Part shown: in pieces, positions 18,109-26,922 of the stretch
Layout: every line of letters begins with the position of its first letter
Numbering within the stretch: the stretch's first letter is position 1
Origin: CAVZMO01 sp963776195
Lineage (GTDB): Bacteria > Nitrospirota > Thermodesulfovibrionia > Thermodesulfovibrionales > SM23-35
Direction: 5' to 3'
DNA length: 64,000 bases
NCBI GenBank assembly: GCA_963776195.1
Contig: CAVZMO010000013.1
Span: 11,800-75,799 of the forward strand
Position numbers and translations under genes: made by a program
The notes under the pieces: model-generated
Databases searched by the model: none
Seen by the model: the letters and a program-made list of their open reading frames with translations, nothing else
What the model was told of the DNA's origin: nothing

Positions 18109-19126
18109 TCAAACCTCCATTACCCCAAGTGTAGTAAAATTGTAGCAATTATCCAGCACTGTAACACTTGACCTCAGACTTTCGGGGCAATGATGAGCGT
18201 ACCTCATAGTCATGGTGATCGTCTTATGTCCGAGAAGCTCTTTTACTTTGTAGAGATCAACGCCATTCTGAACAAGTCTTGTTGCAAAGGTATGCCTCAG
18301 ATCATGAAAATGGAAATCGTTGATCCCTGCCTTGTTGAGGGCTTTCTCAAACACCTCTCTAAGACTTCTCACAGACATCGGAAACACCCGGCTTGAAATG
18401 TCCATAACCTTACTCATACTTTTGAGAGTGTTATACAAAGTTTGAGACATGGGTATACTTCTCTTTTCACCGTTCTTTGATTGCACCACAATAACCAGCT
18501 TTCGAAAAAAATCTACGTCTTTCCAGAGAAGATTTAATATCTCACCCCTTCTCATTCCTGTATGAAGTGCAAAGACAAGCAATGATTTTAACCAAACCGG
18601 ATTTGTTGCACAGTCTAACAGTCTCTTTTCTTCTTCGAGAGTCAACCATCTATCTCCTATCTCTTGCATTTTTATTTCCTACGGCAAAAGAGAGATCAGC
18701 TACAGGATTTTCTTTTGTCCATTTCCATTCTCTGCGAGCTACATTAAACATACGCCTCATCAAGCTCAATTCCTGATAGATCGTTGCAGGCTTAACAGTC
18801 CTCAACCTCTCATCCTTGTAGTCGGATACCATCTCTGTAGTTAACTCAGAAAGTTTTAGATGACCGAAAATAGGTAGTAACTTTTTAACCGTGTGTTCAT
18901 CTCTTATCCTGTAATACTTCTGCAAATATTTTTCTGTCATCTCTCGAAAAGTAATAGACTTTGCTTTTTGCTTCTCAAACCATTCACCTTCTTGTATCTC
19001 CGTAAATGACTTTGCATAAATACGGTCTGCTAATTTTCTATTGTCTGTCTTTGTTGAGACCTGTATCCTCTTGCCATTCTGCATTATTGTAAACCAGAAA
19101 ATTTTACCTCTCCGGTAAAGTCCCAT
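18109..19126 (-). pseudogene. int: Tyrosine-recombinase integrase, split by a 7-bp duplication
   Basis: The N-terminal part (19126 to 18650) has a short arm-binding region and a SAM-like core-binding domain. The C-terminal part (from about 18669 to 18109) has the catalytic domain, with Arg in HTGMRRGE, HDLRHTFAT (H-x-x-R), the GHKTITMTMRYAH box and the Tyr within RYAH. The two parts lie in different frames. At 18650-18663 the 7-bp unit gagatag (minus strand) is directly duplicated; removing one copy joins the frames as NARDRWLTLEEE, a normal domain linker. So a full-length integrase of about 335 residues was inactivated by a small duplication. It lies next to its attachment site in tRNA-Leu. 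Confidence 0.92.
18130..18147 (+). repeat. 18-bp repeat near the left element end
   Basis: tgtagtaaaattgtagca occurs here, inside the 3' end of the integrase gene, and again identically and in the same orientation at 30769-30786 near the right end. Identical short repeats inside both ends of an integrase-driven element are the usual form of arm-type integrase binding sites. Confidence 0.5.
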
Positions 19127-19128
19127 AT

Positions 19129-19351
19129 TTACTTACCCCCTTTCCTGGGACCTCTAGCCTGGACAAGAGGATTATAACTTGAGTCTGCATACCTTTTACA
19201 AGATTGAACCCATGCTTCAATATCTTTCACGTCGAACCGGAGAGCGCCATTGATCTTATAACAAGGTCTGGCCTAACTCAGCCCACTGATAAAGTGTAGA
19301 AGGCTTTACATTGAGAATTTCGGATACTTCCTTGATCCCGACAAGCTTCAT
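19129..19351 (-). pseudogene. Excisionase/AlpA-like HTH_17 protein, frameshifted
   Basis: Starts MKLVGIKEVSEILNVKPSTL with YQWAELGQ following, the typical helix-turn-helix of HTH_17/AlpA excisionase-like proteins. The frame then stops, but a one-base shift restores PCYKINGALRFDVKDIEAW and runs to a TAA three bases before the integrase ATG. The complete protein would be about 73 residues. Its position immediately upstream of the integrase fits a recombination directionality factor. The frameshift, like that of the integrase, marks a dead element. Confidence 0.82.
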
Positions 19352-19513
19352 AGGATGGGCCTTTTAGAGGAATATTCCGGCTTTCCCTACCTTCGCCATT
19401 GAGCCGTTCACAACCTCTTTTCCCCAGTACGTGGAAGCTTGGACATTCCAAGCTTCTGTCATATTCGTCTATAAGGTAATTAATCGCCTGAAGCATCATT
19501 AGTTCTTATTTCC

Positions 19514-19774
19514 CTAGTCATCGAAACGCTGTTTATTCCTTAAGTAGTTTTTTAAGACTACCTCTCTGACAGCCTTATCTAAATCTGCCTTTGGTTTTTT
19601 CTCTCTCTCAAAATCTTCTCTCAGCTTCTTTAGACGGTCTTCCTGATCCTTGAAGGGGCCGAGACATCCCCCTATTCCGGCATGTCTTGCGCTAAAGAGC
19701 ATACACTCGTCTTTTCGGAAACATTGCGGACATTTTGTTTCTATGACTCTTTTCTGCTTTTCTAATTCATTCAT
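19514..19774 (-). CDS. Small Cys-containing hypothetical protein
   Basis: 86 residues. The N-terminal half has CPQCFRKDEC and a further Cys in GIGGCLGPF, suggesting a small zinc- or iron-binding site. The C-terminal half is a charged helix (RLKKLREDFEREKKPKADLDKAV). I do not recognise it. It is oriented with the other genes at the left end of the element and follows the terminator at 19802-19843, so it would need its own promoter. Confidence 0.5.
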   Translation of the reverse strand: MNELEKQKRVIETKCPQCFRKDECMLFSARHAGIGGCLGPFKDQEDRLKKLREDFEREKKPKADLDKAVREVVLKNYLRNKQRFDD

Positions 19775-19801
19775 CCTTAAATCTTCTCCGCCACTAAAAA
19801 A

Positions 19802-19843
19802 AAGCCGAGAATCTACGGATTATCTCCAATAGAAACTCGGCTT
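19802..19843 (-). terminator. Intrinsic terminator of the HTH/zinc-ribbon operon
   Basis: On the minus strand aagccgag and ctcggctt form a perfect 8-bp stem that is followed directly by a run of T residues. It lies about 40 bases after the stop of the zinc-ribbon gene. Confidence 0.8.
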
Positions 19844-19881
19844 CTTCGTCTGTAAAAGACTTCTTTGTCTTAAATCAATTA

Positions 19882-20076
19882 CTACTTAACAAAAATCAAC
19901 AACTGATTGCAGCGCGGACATTTAATTCTTACAGTCCCATTTGCGACATGAATTTTTAAGAGTCTATTCCTTACCACTATCCAACCATCTTCTATAGACT
20001 TAATCATTCCACCGCAGCTGCTGCATCTGCCGTCGGGTAAAATTACTGGACTACTTTTTACGTCCGCGCCGTTCAT
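19882..20076 (-). CDS. Small zinc-ribbon protein (Com-like)
   Basis: 64 residues with two CxxC pairs: CSSCGG near residue 18 and IKCPRCNQLL near the C-terminus. The layout resembles phage Mu Com, a zinc-binding translational regulator, and other short DNA/RNA-binding ribbons of mobile elements. Its start overlaps the end of the upstream HTH gene by 26 bases, so the two are co-translated. Function is inferred only from the zinc-ribbon pattern. Confidence 0.6.
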   Translation of the reverse strand: MNGADVKSSPVILPDGRCSSCGGMIKSIEDGWIVVRNRLLKIHVANGTVRIKCPRCNQLLIFVK

Positions 20077-20497
20077 CTTCTTCTATGCTATTAAGAACTT
20101 TGTCCTGAAGTTTTTTTATTTTGTCTTCAGCCTTCTTGATCATTAAACCTCTAACTCTTTCCACTTCATCCGCCGTAATAAAAGCGTACATTTCCCTTTT
20201 AGGAAAAATCGCCCTTATCCAAAAAGGAAGACTATCCCAATCGATATCCTCTTCCCATATCCTATACACGGTGATCTTTCCCTCCTTTTCAAGTTGAGAA
20301 ATATATGAGCGGTTGACGCCAAGCATTGAAGCAGCGCCGCCGGGGGAAACCAAACCTCCAGAGTATTTCCCTATCTTCTTCTGAAATTCTTTCCAGGATT
20401 TAAAGACGATAGTTCTTATACCCCAATTTTTTCTCTCTTCTCTGTCGCTCCATTCCTCGACTTTCGCATGCCATTTATCAGCAATTTTCTTAACCAT
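20051..20497 (-). CDS. HTH DNA-binding regulator of the element
   Basis: 148 residues. A helix-turn-helix lies at about 48-72 (SPGGAASMLGVNRSYISQLE, then KEGKITVYRIWEEDID), similar to MerR/excisionase-type winged HTH domains. A charged C-terminal helix follows (VERVRGLMIKKAEDKIKKL). It is the first gene of a two-gene unit with the zinc-ribbon gene. The promoter directly abuts the start codon and includes a palindrome, suggesting self-regulation and a leaderless transcript. The regulatory role is inferred. Confidence 0.65.
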   Translation of the reverse strand: MVKKIADKWHAKVEEWSDREERKNWGIRTIVFKSWKEFQKKIGKYSGGLVSPGGAASMLGVNRSYISQLEKEGKITVYRIWEEDIDWDSLPFWIRAIFPKREMYAFITADEVERVRGLMIKKAEDKIKKLQDKVLNSIEEDERRGRKK

Positions 20498-20502
20498 GGT
20501 TT

Positions 20503-20532
20503 ATATTAGAACATATGTTAAGTAAACGTCAA
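20503..20532 (-). promoter_or_regulatory. Promoter with palindrome, predicting a leaderless mRNA
   Basis: On the minus strand TTGACG (20527-20532) and TAATAT (20503-20508) are separated by 18 bases, a good sigma70-type promoter. The -10 box ends only five bases before the ATG at 20497, so transcription should start at or next to the A of the ATG. The spacer holds the perfect palindrome AACATATGTT (20510-20519), a likely operator for the HTH protein itself. Confidence 0.65.
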
Positions 20533-20739
20533 TAGTATTTTTGAATTTATTTTAAACGCGTTTTAAGGAAGCTGAGATTTAAGAAGTAATATGGCACTTT
20601 GCTACAGTAGAGTAGAGAACTGGCGTAGTCGCCATAAGGTTCTATCTCCAGTTCCCCCTCGTCAGTAGGGTCGAGAACTGGCGCGCCTGTTTAGGTTGAG
20701 GTTCGTGTTCTCTGTTTCTCGCCCTTTCGTTTGCGAGTG

Positions 20740-23373
20740 TCACATTATTTCAACCATGCCACGTCTCCAATTCCCGCCACGTCAAACGCAGCGTGCAGAT
20801 TTCCCGCACTACGCTTTCCTATTGGCTTCACTTCAAGGGTTATGATGCCTATCCGCTGGCAGCGCTTTCGAGTCCCCGGTAATACCTCACCTTATAATCG
20901 GCATAAAGCCCAAGATGCCCGTAAAACCAGTTTCTACTCCACCTGTCCCAGCCAAAGCCTCCACGTTTTCGAGCCCTCATAAGATGCCGCCGTATCTTTT
21001 TCTCCACCCAATCTTTTACGTACTGAAAACACCTGCTGGAATGTCCCATCCTAAAGTAGTTACTAAGGAGGTCATAAGTAAAGCCACATGACAGTCCACG
21101 AAAAGCCTTTAAAAAAGTCATGTTATGAGCATCGTATGTGAGACTACTAATGACCGGATTAGTAACCCAGCCCCGGAGTTTCGGGTTGATCAACTCTATC
21201 ACCCGTCCCACTGGTTGCGATATGAACCGCTGGAAGATTTCCTTGAGGTTACGCAAAAGGTTCGTCCGCGCTTTCATCTTCGGCGTGATAAGCACTCCCG
21301 ATTTGTCACTCAGTGTTCGGACGCTCCGTATATCAAATCCCAGAAAGCTGAAGCTCTCCCCTTTCATCAGGTCTACCAGTCGTGTCTTTTCCTCGTTGAC
21401 TGTTACATCAACCCTTGCGAACTCCTCAAGAAGTCGCTGATATACCTTCTCTACCAGCCAGTCCCAGCGGCGATACCCATCTACGAGTACCACAAGGTCA
21501 TCCGCAAAACGAGCATATTCTACATGGGTAAACCCCGATTTGCTCGTTACGATTTTCGCCTTCTCCAGCATCTTATCCACCTCGTTAAGATAGATATTCG
21601 ACAGCAGTGGCGAGATTACTCCGCCCTGTGGAACTCCGCGCTTACCACTGACTTTTAGTATGAGTCTGAGTAGCCACATCACTCTGTCATCGTTGACCCT
21701 TTCCGCTACTTTGCCCAGCAATATGTCATGACGCACTGTATCAAAGTATGCCTTGAGGTCAACATCGATGCCCCGTGTTTTATTGTGGACAACCGCATCT
21801 GCGACCCGATGCACTGCCTGATGCGCTGTCCGCTTAGGACGGTACCCGTATGAGCCTTCTTGAAAGTCAGCTTCAAAGATTGGTTCAAGAATAAGTTTAA
21901 GCGCCCCCTGCACTACCCGATCTCGGATTGTCGGTATCCCCAAGACACGCACTCTTCCGTTGTCCTTTGGTATCTCTTTCTTCCGATTTCGCATAGGCAG
22001 GTACATCCATGAAAGTAGTTCATTCCGTATGCCGAGGAGAAACTCTTCCAGCCCGCTTTCCTCAATAGCCTCGAAGGTGACACCATCAATGCCCGGTGCC
22101 CCGTCATTGCGTTCGGCCATCTCATAGGCAGCTTGGAGCGTCTCCACCTTGCATACGTGAACATACAATCCCCAAAAGCGATGGTGCTTATCAGCTTTCG
22201 CCTTGACGTAGATCCTCTTTCTCAGGTCTTGCAGACTAACAGATGTCTTTGTCATTCCATCCCTGCCTCCCAATGTCGTTAGAGGATTGCCAAAAGTAGG
22301 GCCTCTTCGCTCCACAGGCATTACCCTGCTTTGTCGCTAATGCTGGCCCTTCCGCCACCCTTCCGCCTTCAGCCCATTTCCCAGTGTTTCTGGTTATAGG
22401 ACTTACCTTGCTCCGGTGATTTCTCACTGGGGCGGTAAGGGTTTCTCTAGTTGCTCGGTGTGCCCTTGCTGCCATGCCGCCGTTATCACCCCGCTGAAGT
22501 AAATAACCGTACCAGTCAGTTTTCGATTACCTATGCTGCCTTCACCCTCCGGTTGAAAGCTCGGCCTTCAGGGCTTCGAACTCTCGGGGCCACCTCCACG
22601 TTCACTTTCGTTGCGGCCTGGCAACTCGTTATCATCCTTCAGATGACAGTGTCGATGGGCTTCAGGATATCGGTTTCCCTTTACCCTGCCATCCTAACTA
22701 CATGGCTTCTGACTGTTGCCATGGCAGGACTGTCTCCTGCTGAATACACCAGCCTTTGCTGGACACACAACCGGACGGTCGGTTTTCCCGAATCCGGCTT
22801 TCCAATCATCTTCTTCCAGAGGCTTTCGCTCCCGCTTGGCCTGCTGGTATAGTTTCCTCTGAAGTTCCCAGAACTACTGGAGTTTATAGCGTTGCCGCAA
22901 TCTCCTTCCCTTCATTCCTTCGGAAACATGATGAAGGTATTGCCCCTTCCCTCTCCCAAAGTTATGTTGTCTTTGAGATAGTAGCGGTAGTATGGGCAAC
23001 TCCGACTCCCGTACCGACCCCGTGGAACTTCGTTTCCTTATATCCACCAGTTGCCCTCTGAAGGCATCGACACGGGTCTCCCGTGTTCATTATCATATGG
23101 CTTCCCCTGCATGCCACCCCTGTCACCCCGGGAGCCCATCTATCGGTTACGGTAGTTTCTGTTAGGATAGATGCTACGGTCTTCCCCAATGTAGGAGAGG
23201 GTCGACAACTCCGTCTATCACTTACGAGGCTACGCATAGGTTCGCTTACGCTGCGGCCTGCGGGTTTGCTCAGCTCCCTTGCGGAGCCTTTGTCAGGAAA
23301 CTTGATGCTTCAGGTTACCCTTTGCACCTCCCTCAAGCTATGTGGGTGAGCTACCAAATTCCCACAGTCGGAC
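20740..23373 (-). mobile_element. Group II intron with encoded reverse transcriptase
   Basis: On the minus strand the element runs from a GTCCGAC start near 23373, through about 1.1 kb of ribozyme domains I-III, to the reverse transcriptase in domain IV. Domain V follows at 20784-20817 (AAGCGTAG...GCTGCGTTT with GAAA loop and the AGC triad). A putative domain VI ends near 20740; that end is uncertain by 10-20 bases. Apparent plus-strand open frames at 22451-23349 are reflections of the structured RNA, not genes. It lies inside the tRNA-Leu element. Domain V differs from that of the ORF-less intron at 4326-5138, so the two are probably different classes. Confidence 0.85.
20849..22255 (-). CDS. 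ltrA: Group II intron reverse transcriptase/maturase
   Basis: About 468 residues, starting at MTKTSVSLQDLRKRIY. Reverse transcriptase motifs are in order: GIDGVTFEA, the YLPMRNRKKEIPK region, FQEGSYGYRPKR, DLKAYFDTVRHD, GVPQGGVISPLLSNIYL and the catalytic YARFADDLVV. A maturase (domain X) region follows (LINPKLRGWV..., FLKAFRGLSCGFTYDLL). No HNH endonuclease domain is seen at the C-terminus. It would splice the intron and copy it into DNA. A near-identical 107-bp fragment of its gene survives at 2819-2925. Confidence 0.93.
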   Translation of the reverse strand: MTKTSVSLQDLRKRIYVKAKADKHHRFWGLYVHVCKVETLQAAYEMAERNDGAPGIDGVTFEAIEESGLEEFLLGIRNELLSWMYLPMRNRKKEIPKDNGRVRVLGIPTIRDRVVQGALKLILEPIFEADFQEGSYGYRPKRTAHQAVHRVADAVVHNKTRGIDVDLKAYFDTVRHDILLGKVAERVNDDRVMWLLRLILKVSGKRGVPQGGVISPLLSNIYLNEVDKMLEKAKIVTSKSGFTHVEYARFADDLVVLVDGYRRWDWLVEKVYQRLLEEFARVDVTVNEEKTRLVDLMKGESFSFLGFDIRSVRTLSDKSGVLITPKMKARTNLLRNLKEIFQRFISQPVGRVIELINPKLRGWVTNPVISSLTYDAHNMTFLKAFRGLSCGFTYDLLSNYFRMGHSSRCFQYVKDWVEKKIRRHLMRARKRGGFGWDRWSRNWFYGHLGLYADYKVRYYRGLESAASG

Positions 23374-23686
23374 TTTAACCGACAAGTCATATGTTTTACA
23401 CGGCATACCCTACAATGTTTCAGAATTGCTTGACTAAGCAAATTGAGGATTACCAGAAGAAAGTGAGACCAAATTCTACCAGCGAGTATCTTATCTTTTA
23501 CCGTACAGAAAGACTGCATAAGTATTTAATCTCAAAAGCTAAATTGAGTACGATTCTCAGAAGAAGGCATGTCGAAAAAGATCGCAACTTATAGGGTCTG
23601 CGTCAAAAATGTGAGAGGAGTTGCGAGAAGTATTTTTTTGCGCTATAATCTGTTAGTATATGAGCTAACAGATAAGGAGGGGCGTT

Positions 23687-24115
23687 ATGACAGAGGGCGT
23701 AGAGAAACTTCTGGAACAAAGAAAGTCGTTATTCAAGGAGTTGGCGAAGGCAGGCAACTTCAGGCGCGGCACGATCTCAATAAACTACCGGAAATGCGGA
23801 AAGAAAAATTGTGTGTGCACAAAGAAAGGACACCCCGGTCATGGGCCACAATTTCTCTGGAGTACGACGATCAAGGGTAAAAGCTATACCAAACAACTCA
23901 AGGTCGGCCCGGAACTGCAGAAATATATAGAGGAAAACGATAACTACCGAACCTTTCAGCGTCTTTGTAATGAGATTATTACAGCAAGTGAAAAGCTGAG
24001 TGATCTTACTTCCTTACCGGAAGTTGGCGTTGGAGATGACACTGAACTGGAAGAAGTTAAAAAAAACTTACAAAGGCGCTTTGCGGGGAGATACAAAAAG
24101 AAGTGGACCGAATAG
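23687..24115 (+). CDS. DUF6788-like accessory protein of the ISKra4-type element
   Basis: 142 residues with a basic, Cys-containing core (YRKCGKKNCVCTKKGHPGHGP, then FLWSTTIKGKSYTKQLKVGP) found in short proteins encoded just ahead of ISKra4-type transposases. Good ribosome binding site (aaggagg). It overlaps the transposase start by 13 bases. Probably a DNA-binding partner or target-choice factor; no enzymatic motif is seen. Confidence 0.7.
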   Translation: MTEGVEKLLEQRKSLFKELAKAGNFRRGTISINYRKCGKKNCVCTKKGHPGHGPQFLWSTTIKGKSYTKQLKVGPELQKYIEENDNYRTFQRLCNEIITASEKLSDLTSLPEVGVGDDTELEEVKKNLQRRFAGRYKKKWTE

Positions 24116-24334
24116 TCACAATGGTAGGGAAAGAGGGGCGAATCGATATGGAATCCCTTGAGATGTGCATTCGCTCATCTATGCACAGCATTGGTGGACT
24201 TATGCTCGAAACTCTCCTCAATTCAGGCAACAGCGGTTATAAAGGCAAAAGCATTCCGTGCGATAGTGGGCACACCTATGAGTTTTTGGAATATCGGGGG
24301 AAAAAAGTTATGACGGTATTGGGCAAAGTGGATG

Positions 24335-25716
24335 GCGGTGTCAAGTCTTTTCTGTAAATTCTCGTCAGGGCTTTATTCTCAACGGTTCTCATGATTCCGA
24401 TTATGCCGCAACCCTCTGAATCTTTGATGCACGGATTCTTGTAAGAATTGCCTTTGCCTCTTTGGTCATGCCCACGCCTTTCCATTTCAGTTCGTTCAGT
24501 TGCCAGTAAACCATGGTGAGCGCACGCCCTTCATCTTTGAACCGTCCTATGGCTTTTACCCGTCGCTTCACCTCCTTGAATCCTCGTTCCGCAACATTCG
24601 TCGTCCGTATACGCTTCCAATGTGCGTATGGATACTTGTAATAGGTTAAACAGCTTTCTATATCGTCGGTGAGACACTCCACCGCTGATGGATATTTCAT
24701 GCTCCACTTCTTTTTGAACATCTCCACTGCTTCCTTTGCATGTTCATAGGTCGAAGCGTAGAATACCTTCCGTACCGACTCCTTCACTTCTGCCCGGTCC
24801 TGCTTCAAGACTTTATCCAGCACGTTTTCGGTCCTGTGTTTGGTGCATCTCTGTTTGTCCGATTCAGGGAAGACTTCCTCAACCGCTTTGATGAGCCCCG
24901 GACACCCGTCGATAACGGTAAGCATCGGCTCACTCAATCCCCTCTTTATCAGATCATCCAGAAATCCTTTCCAGGAACTATACGATTCACGGTTGCCCAG
25001 AGATACGCTAATAAGCTCCCGGCTGCCATCCTCCAGAAACCCCCACGCCACCAGCACCGTCTCTTTCTCTGTCGTGCCTGCCCTTACTCCCAACCGTACT
25101 CCGTCGAGGATCAAGTAAATTACTTTCAGTTCGGACAAATCCCGCTTCTTCCAGACATTGAACTCCTCTACGATTCTGCCGCTGATCCTCATGACATTCT
25201 GATGGCTCAAGCCCTTCTTCCCTATGAGCTTGCCCACCGCCTTCTTTACCTTCCTCGTAGACAGGCCGTTCATGTATAAGAGGGGGATGATCTCCTGTAT
25301 TTCATCCATCTGTGTTACACGGGGCGGCAGGATCATGGAATGAAACGGGCCACCGGCATTTCTCACTTGTGGCATCCTTATCCCGATGTCACCGCTGCCG
25401 ATCTTCACGGTCCTGGGTTTTGATCCACTCCGGCTTCCTTTAGCGCCGGCATTCCTTTCATAATAGTCTCTCTGAAGATACGCCGTCACTTCCTCCTCCA
25501 TGGCCGACTGCAACATCATCCTTGCTCCGATCCTCGTCAGCTCCATCAACGGCGGCAACGTCATAAATTCTTTCAAATTCTCCTCAATGACTTTTTTCGT
25601 CTTCTTTGATAAACTTCTTCTCATGGGTATAATTCTCCTTTCTCTCTTTGAGAGATTGTTTTGGCCATTGAGAATTATACCCTGATTCATATTTGCGGAA
25701 TTGATCTTACACTGTC
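24335..25716 (-). mobile_element. IS256-family insertion sequence
   Basis: 1382 bp with a 9-bp target duplication aagtggatg at 24326-24334 and 25717-25725. The ends form imperfect inverted repeats (gcggtgtcaag... and gacagtgtaag... read inward). It encodes one intact transposase on the minus strand and appears complete. Confidence 0.9.
24401..25624 (-). CDS. IS256-family transposase
   Basis: About 407 residues from MRRSLSKKTKKVIEE, supported by aaggagaat upstream; an in-frame ATG at 25690 lacks such a site. Family features: the N-terminal AYLQRDYYERN region, the catalytic ILDGVRLGV (D), LTVIDGCPGLIKAV (D), QRCTKHRTENV and TTNVAERGFKEVKRR near the last acidic residue. It is intact and probably active. 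Confidence 0.93.
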   Translation of the reverse strand: MRRSLSKKTKKVIEENLKEFMTLPPLMELTRIGARMMLQSAMEEEVTAYLQRDYYERNAGAKGSRSGSKPRTVKIGSGDIGIRMPQVRNAGGPFHSMILPPRVTQMDEIQEIIPLLYMNGLSTRKVKKAVGKLIGKKGLSHQNVMRISGRIVEEFNVWKKRDLSELKVIYLILDGVRLGVRAGTTEKETVLVAWGFLEDGSRELISVSLGNRESYSSWKGFLDDLIKRGLSEPMLTVIDGCPGLIKAVEEVFPESDKQRCTKHRTENVLDKVLKQDRAEVKESVRKVFYASTYEHAKEAVEMFKKKWSMKYPSAVECLTDDIESCLTYYKYPYAHWKRIRTTNVAERGFKEVKRRVKAIGRFKDEGRALTMVYWQLNELKWKGVGMTKEAKAILTRIRASKIQRVAA

Positions 25717-26922
25717 AAGTGGATGTAACCCGTGCTTATTATTATGACCGTCGCTGTGGCAGCGGCATGTGTCCGAAAGACAAGGATCTGGATATAGAAT
25801 GTACGTCCTTCAGTCCCGGAGTCAGAAGAATAATGGCCAGAGTCGGCACATATCGGGCCTTTAGTCTTGGACATGAGGATATAAAGGAAATGGCAGGCCT
25901 CGATATTACCGCCAAAGAAATAGAAAGAGCATGTAATAAGCTTGGCCATCAGGCAGAAGAGTTTTTTGACAGGCAGGCCTCAGCCGCAATGTCAGAGAAG
26001 ATTATGCCGATAAAATCCGTTCCGAAGATGTACATTTGCATGGATGGCACAGGGGTTCCGATGGTCAAGAAAGAGCTTGTTAACAGCAAGGGGAAAGCCG
26101 AAGATGGTCAGGCCAAGACCCGTGAGGTAAAATTGGGCTGTGTGTTCACCCAGACCGGACTTGATGAAAAGGGGCGTCCTGTCAGGGATGAAGGATCAAC
26201 GAGTTATGTGGGGGCAATCAAGACATCAGAGGATTTTGGGAGACGAATATATGCGGAAGCAAAACGGCGGGGAGTAGACAGGGCGAAAGAGGTTGCAGTA
26301 TTAGGCGATGGGGCTTCATGGATATGGAATATTGCAGATGAGGCTTTCCCCGGCGCGGTTCAGATTATTGATCTTTACCATGCAAGGGAACATTACTGGA
26401 AAGCGGGGAGAGCTGTACTTGATCATGATAAAAAGAAACTGCATAAATGGGCTGACAGACGGCGCAAAGAGCTGGATAATGGTCAAGTTGAGAAGGTTAT
26501 CGAAGCAATTAAACAACTGTCGCCATCTTCAGAATGTTACAGGGAGATATCTGAAAAGACCGTCAATTATTTTGAGAAGAACAAAGAACGAATGAGATAT
26601 AACGTCTTCAGGAGGAAGGGATTCTTTGTCGGCTCAGGTGTATTAGAGGCTGGTTGCCGCTCGGTTATCGGTCAAAGACTAAAACAATCCGGTATGCACT
26701 GGTCTGTCGAGGGCGCCAATAATATTATTTCCCTACGATGTTGTTTCTTCAGCAATCGATGGGAGGATTTTTGGGAATACCGTGCGGCTTGAATTACTTA
26801 CTCATAAATTTGTCGCGCACCCCAACTTATACAACGAATTTACAAATATAATTTCATGTGATAGGATACTTCCCAAGCTTAGTAAGATCACAATAATTTT
26901 TCACCTTGGAAGTACGTGAATA

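Larger units (their letters stand above)
24103..26792 (+). pseudogene. ISKra4-family transposase, split by an IS256-type element
   Basis: The first 77 codons (24103-24334) end ...VMTVLGKVD; the rest resumes at 25726 as ...VTRAYYYDRRCGSGMCPKDK. Excising 24335-25716 plus one 9-bp target copy joins the halves in frame (VLGKVDVTRAYYYD) to give about 432 residues. The C-terminal half holds the transposase core: YICMDGTGVPM, VAVLGDGASWIWNIADEAFP, QIIDLYHAREHYW and the distal SGVLEAGCRSVIGQRLKQSG. It is inactive as it stands. The clean junction shows that the insertion is recent relative to decay of this transposase. Confidence 0.92.
23594..26823 (+). mobile_element. ISKra4-family insertion sequence, itself interrupted
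   Basis: The ends carry imperfect inverted repeats (left GGGTCTGCGTCAAA, right read inward GGGTGCGCGACAAA), flanked by an exact 8-bp direct repeat AACTTATA (23586-23593 and 26824-26831). Inside are a DUF6788-type accessory gene and a transposase gene that is split by an IS256-type element (24335-25716). Without that insert the IS is about 1.84 kb. Confidence 0.85.
23391..26918 (+). pseudogene. Open frame interrupted by the ISKra4-type element
   Basis: An open frame from 23391 ends inside the IS at 23594 after ...RRRHVEKDRNL. Removing the IS and one copy of its 8-bp target duplication (AACTTATA) lets the same frame run on as NLYNEFTNIISCDR... for about 29 more codons to a stop near 26918. The restored protein would be about 97 residues. 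I do not recognise it, and its true 5' end may be disturbed by the nearby group II intron. It is included because the IS lands inside a continuous frame. Confidence 0.4.

Noticed and set aside
19278..19499. 73-codon minus-strand frame upstream of the integrase
   Set aside because: Most of it overlaps the frameshifted HTH gene in the wrong frame and it shows no family pattern.
22451..23349. Several overlapping plus-strand open frames beside the intron gene
   Set aside because: They lie over the structured 5' domains of the group II intron on the minus strand. Similar spurious proteins are commonly annotated over such RNAs.
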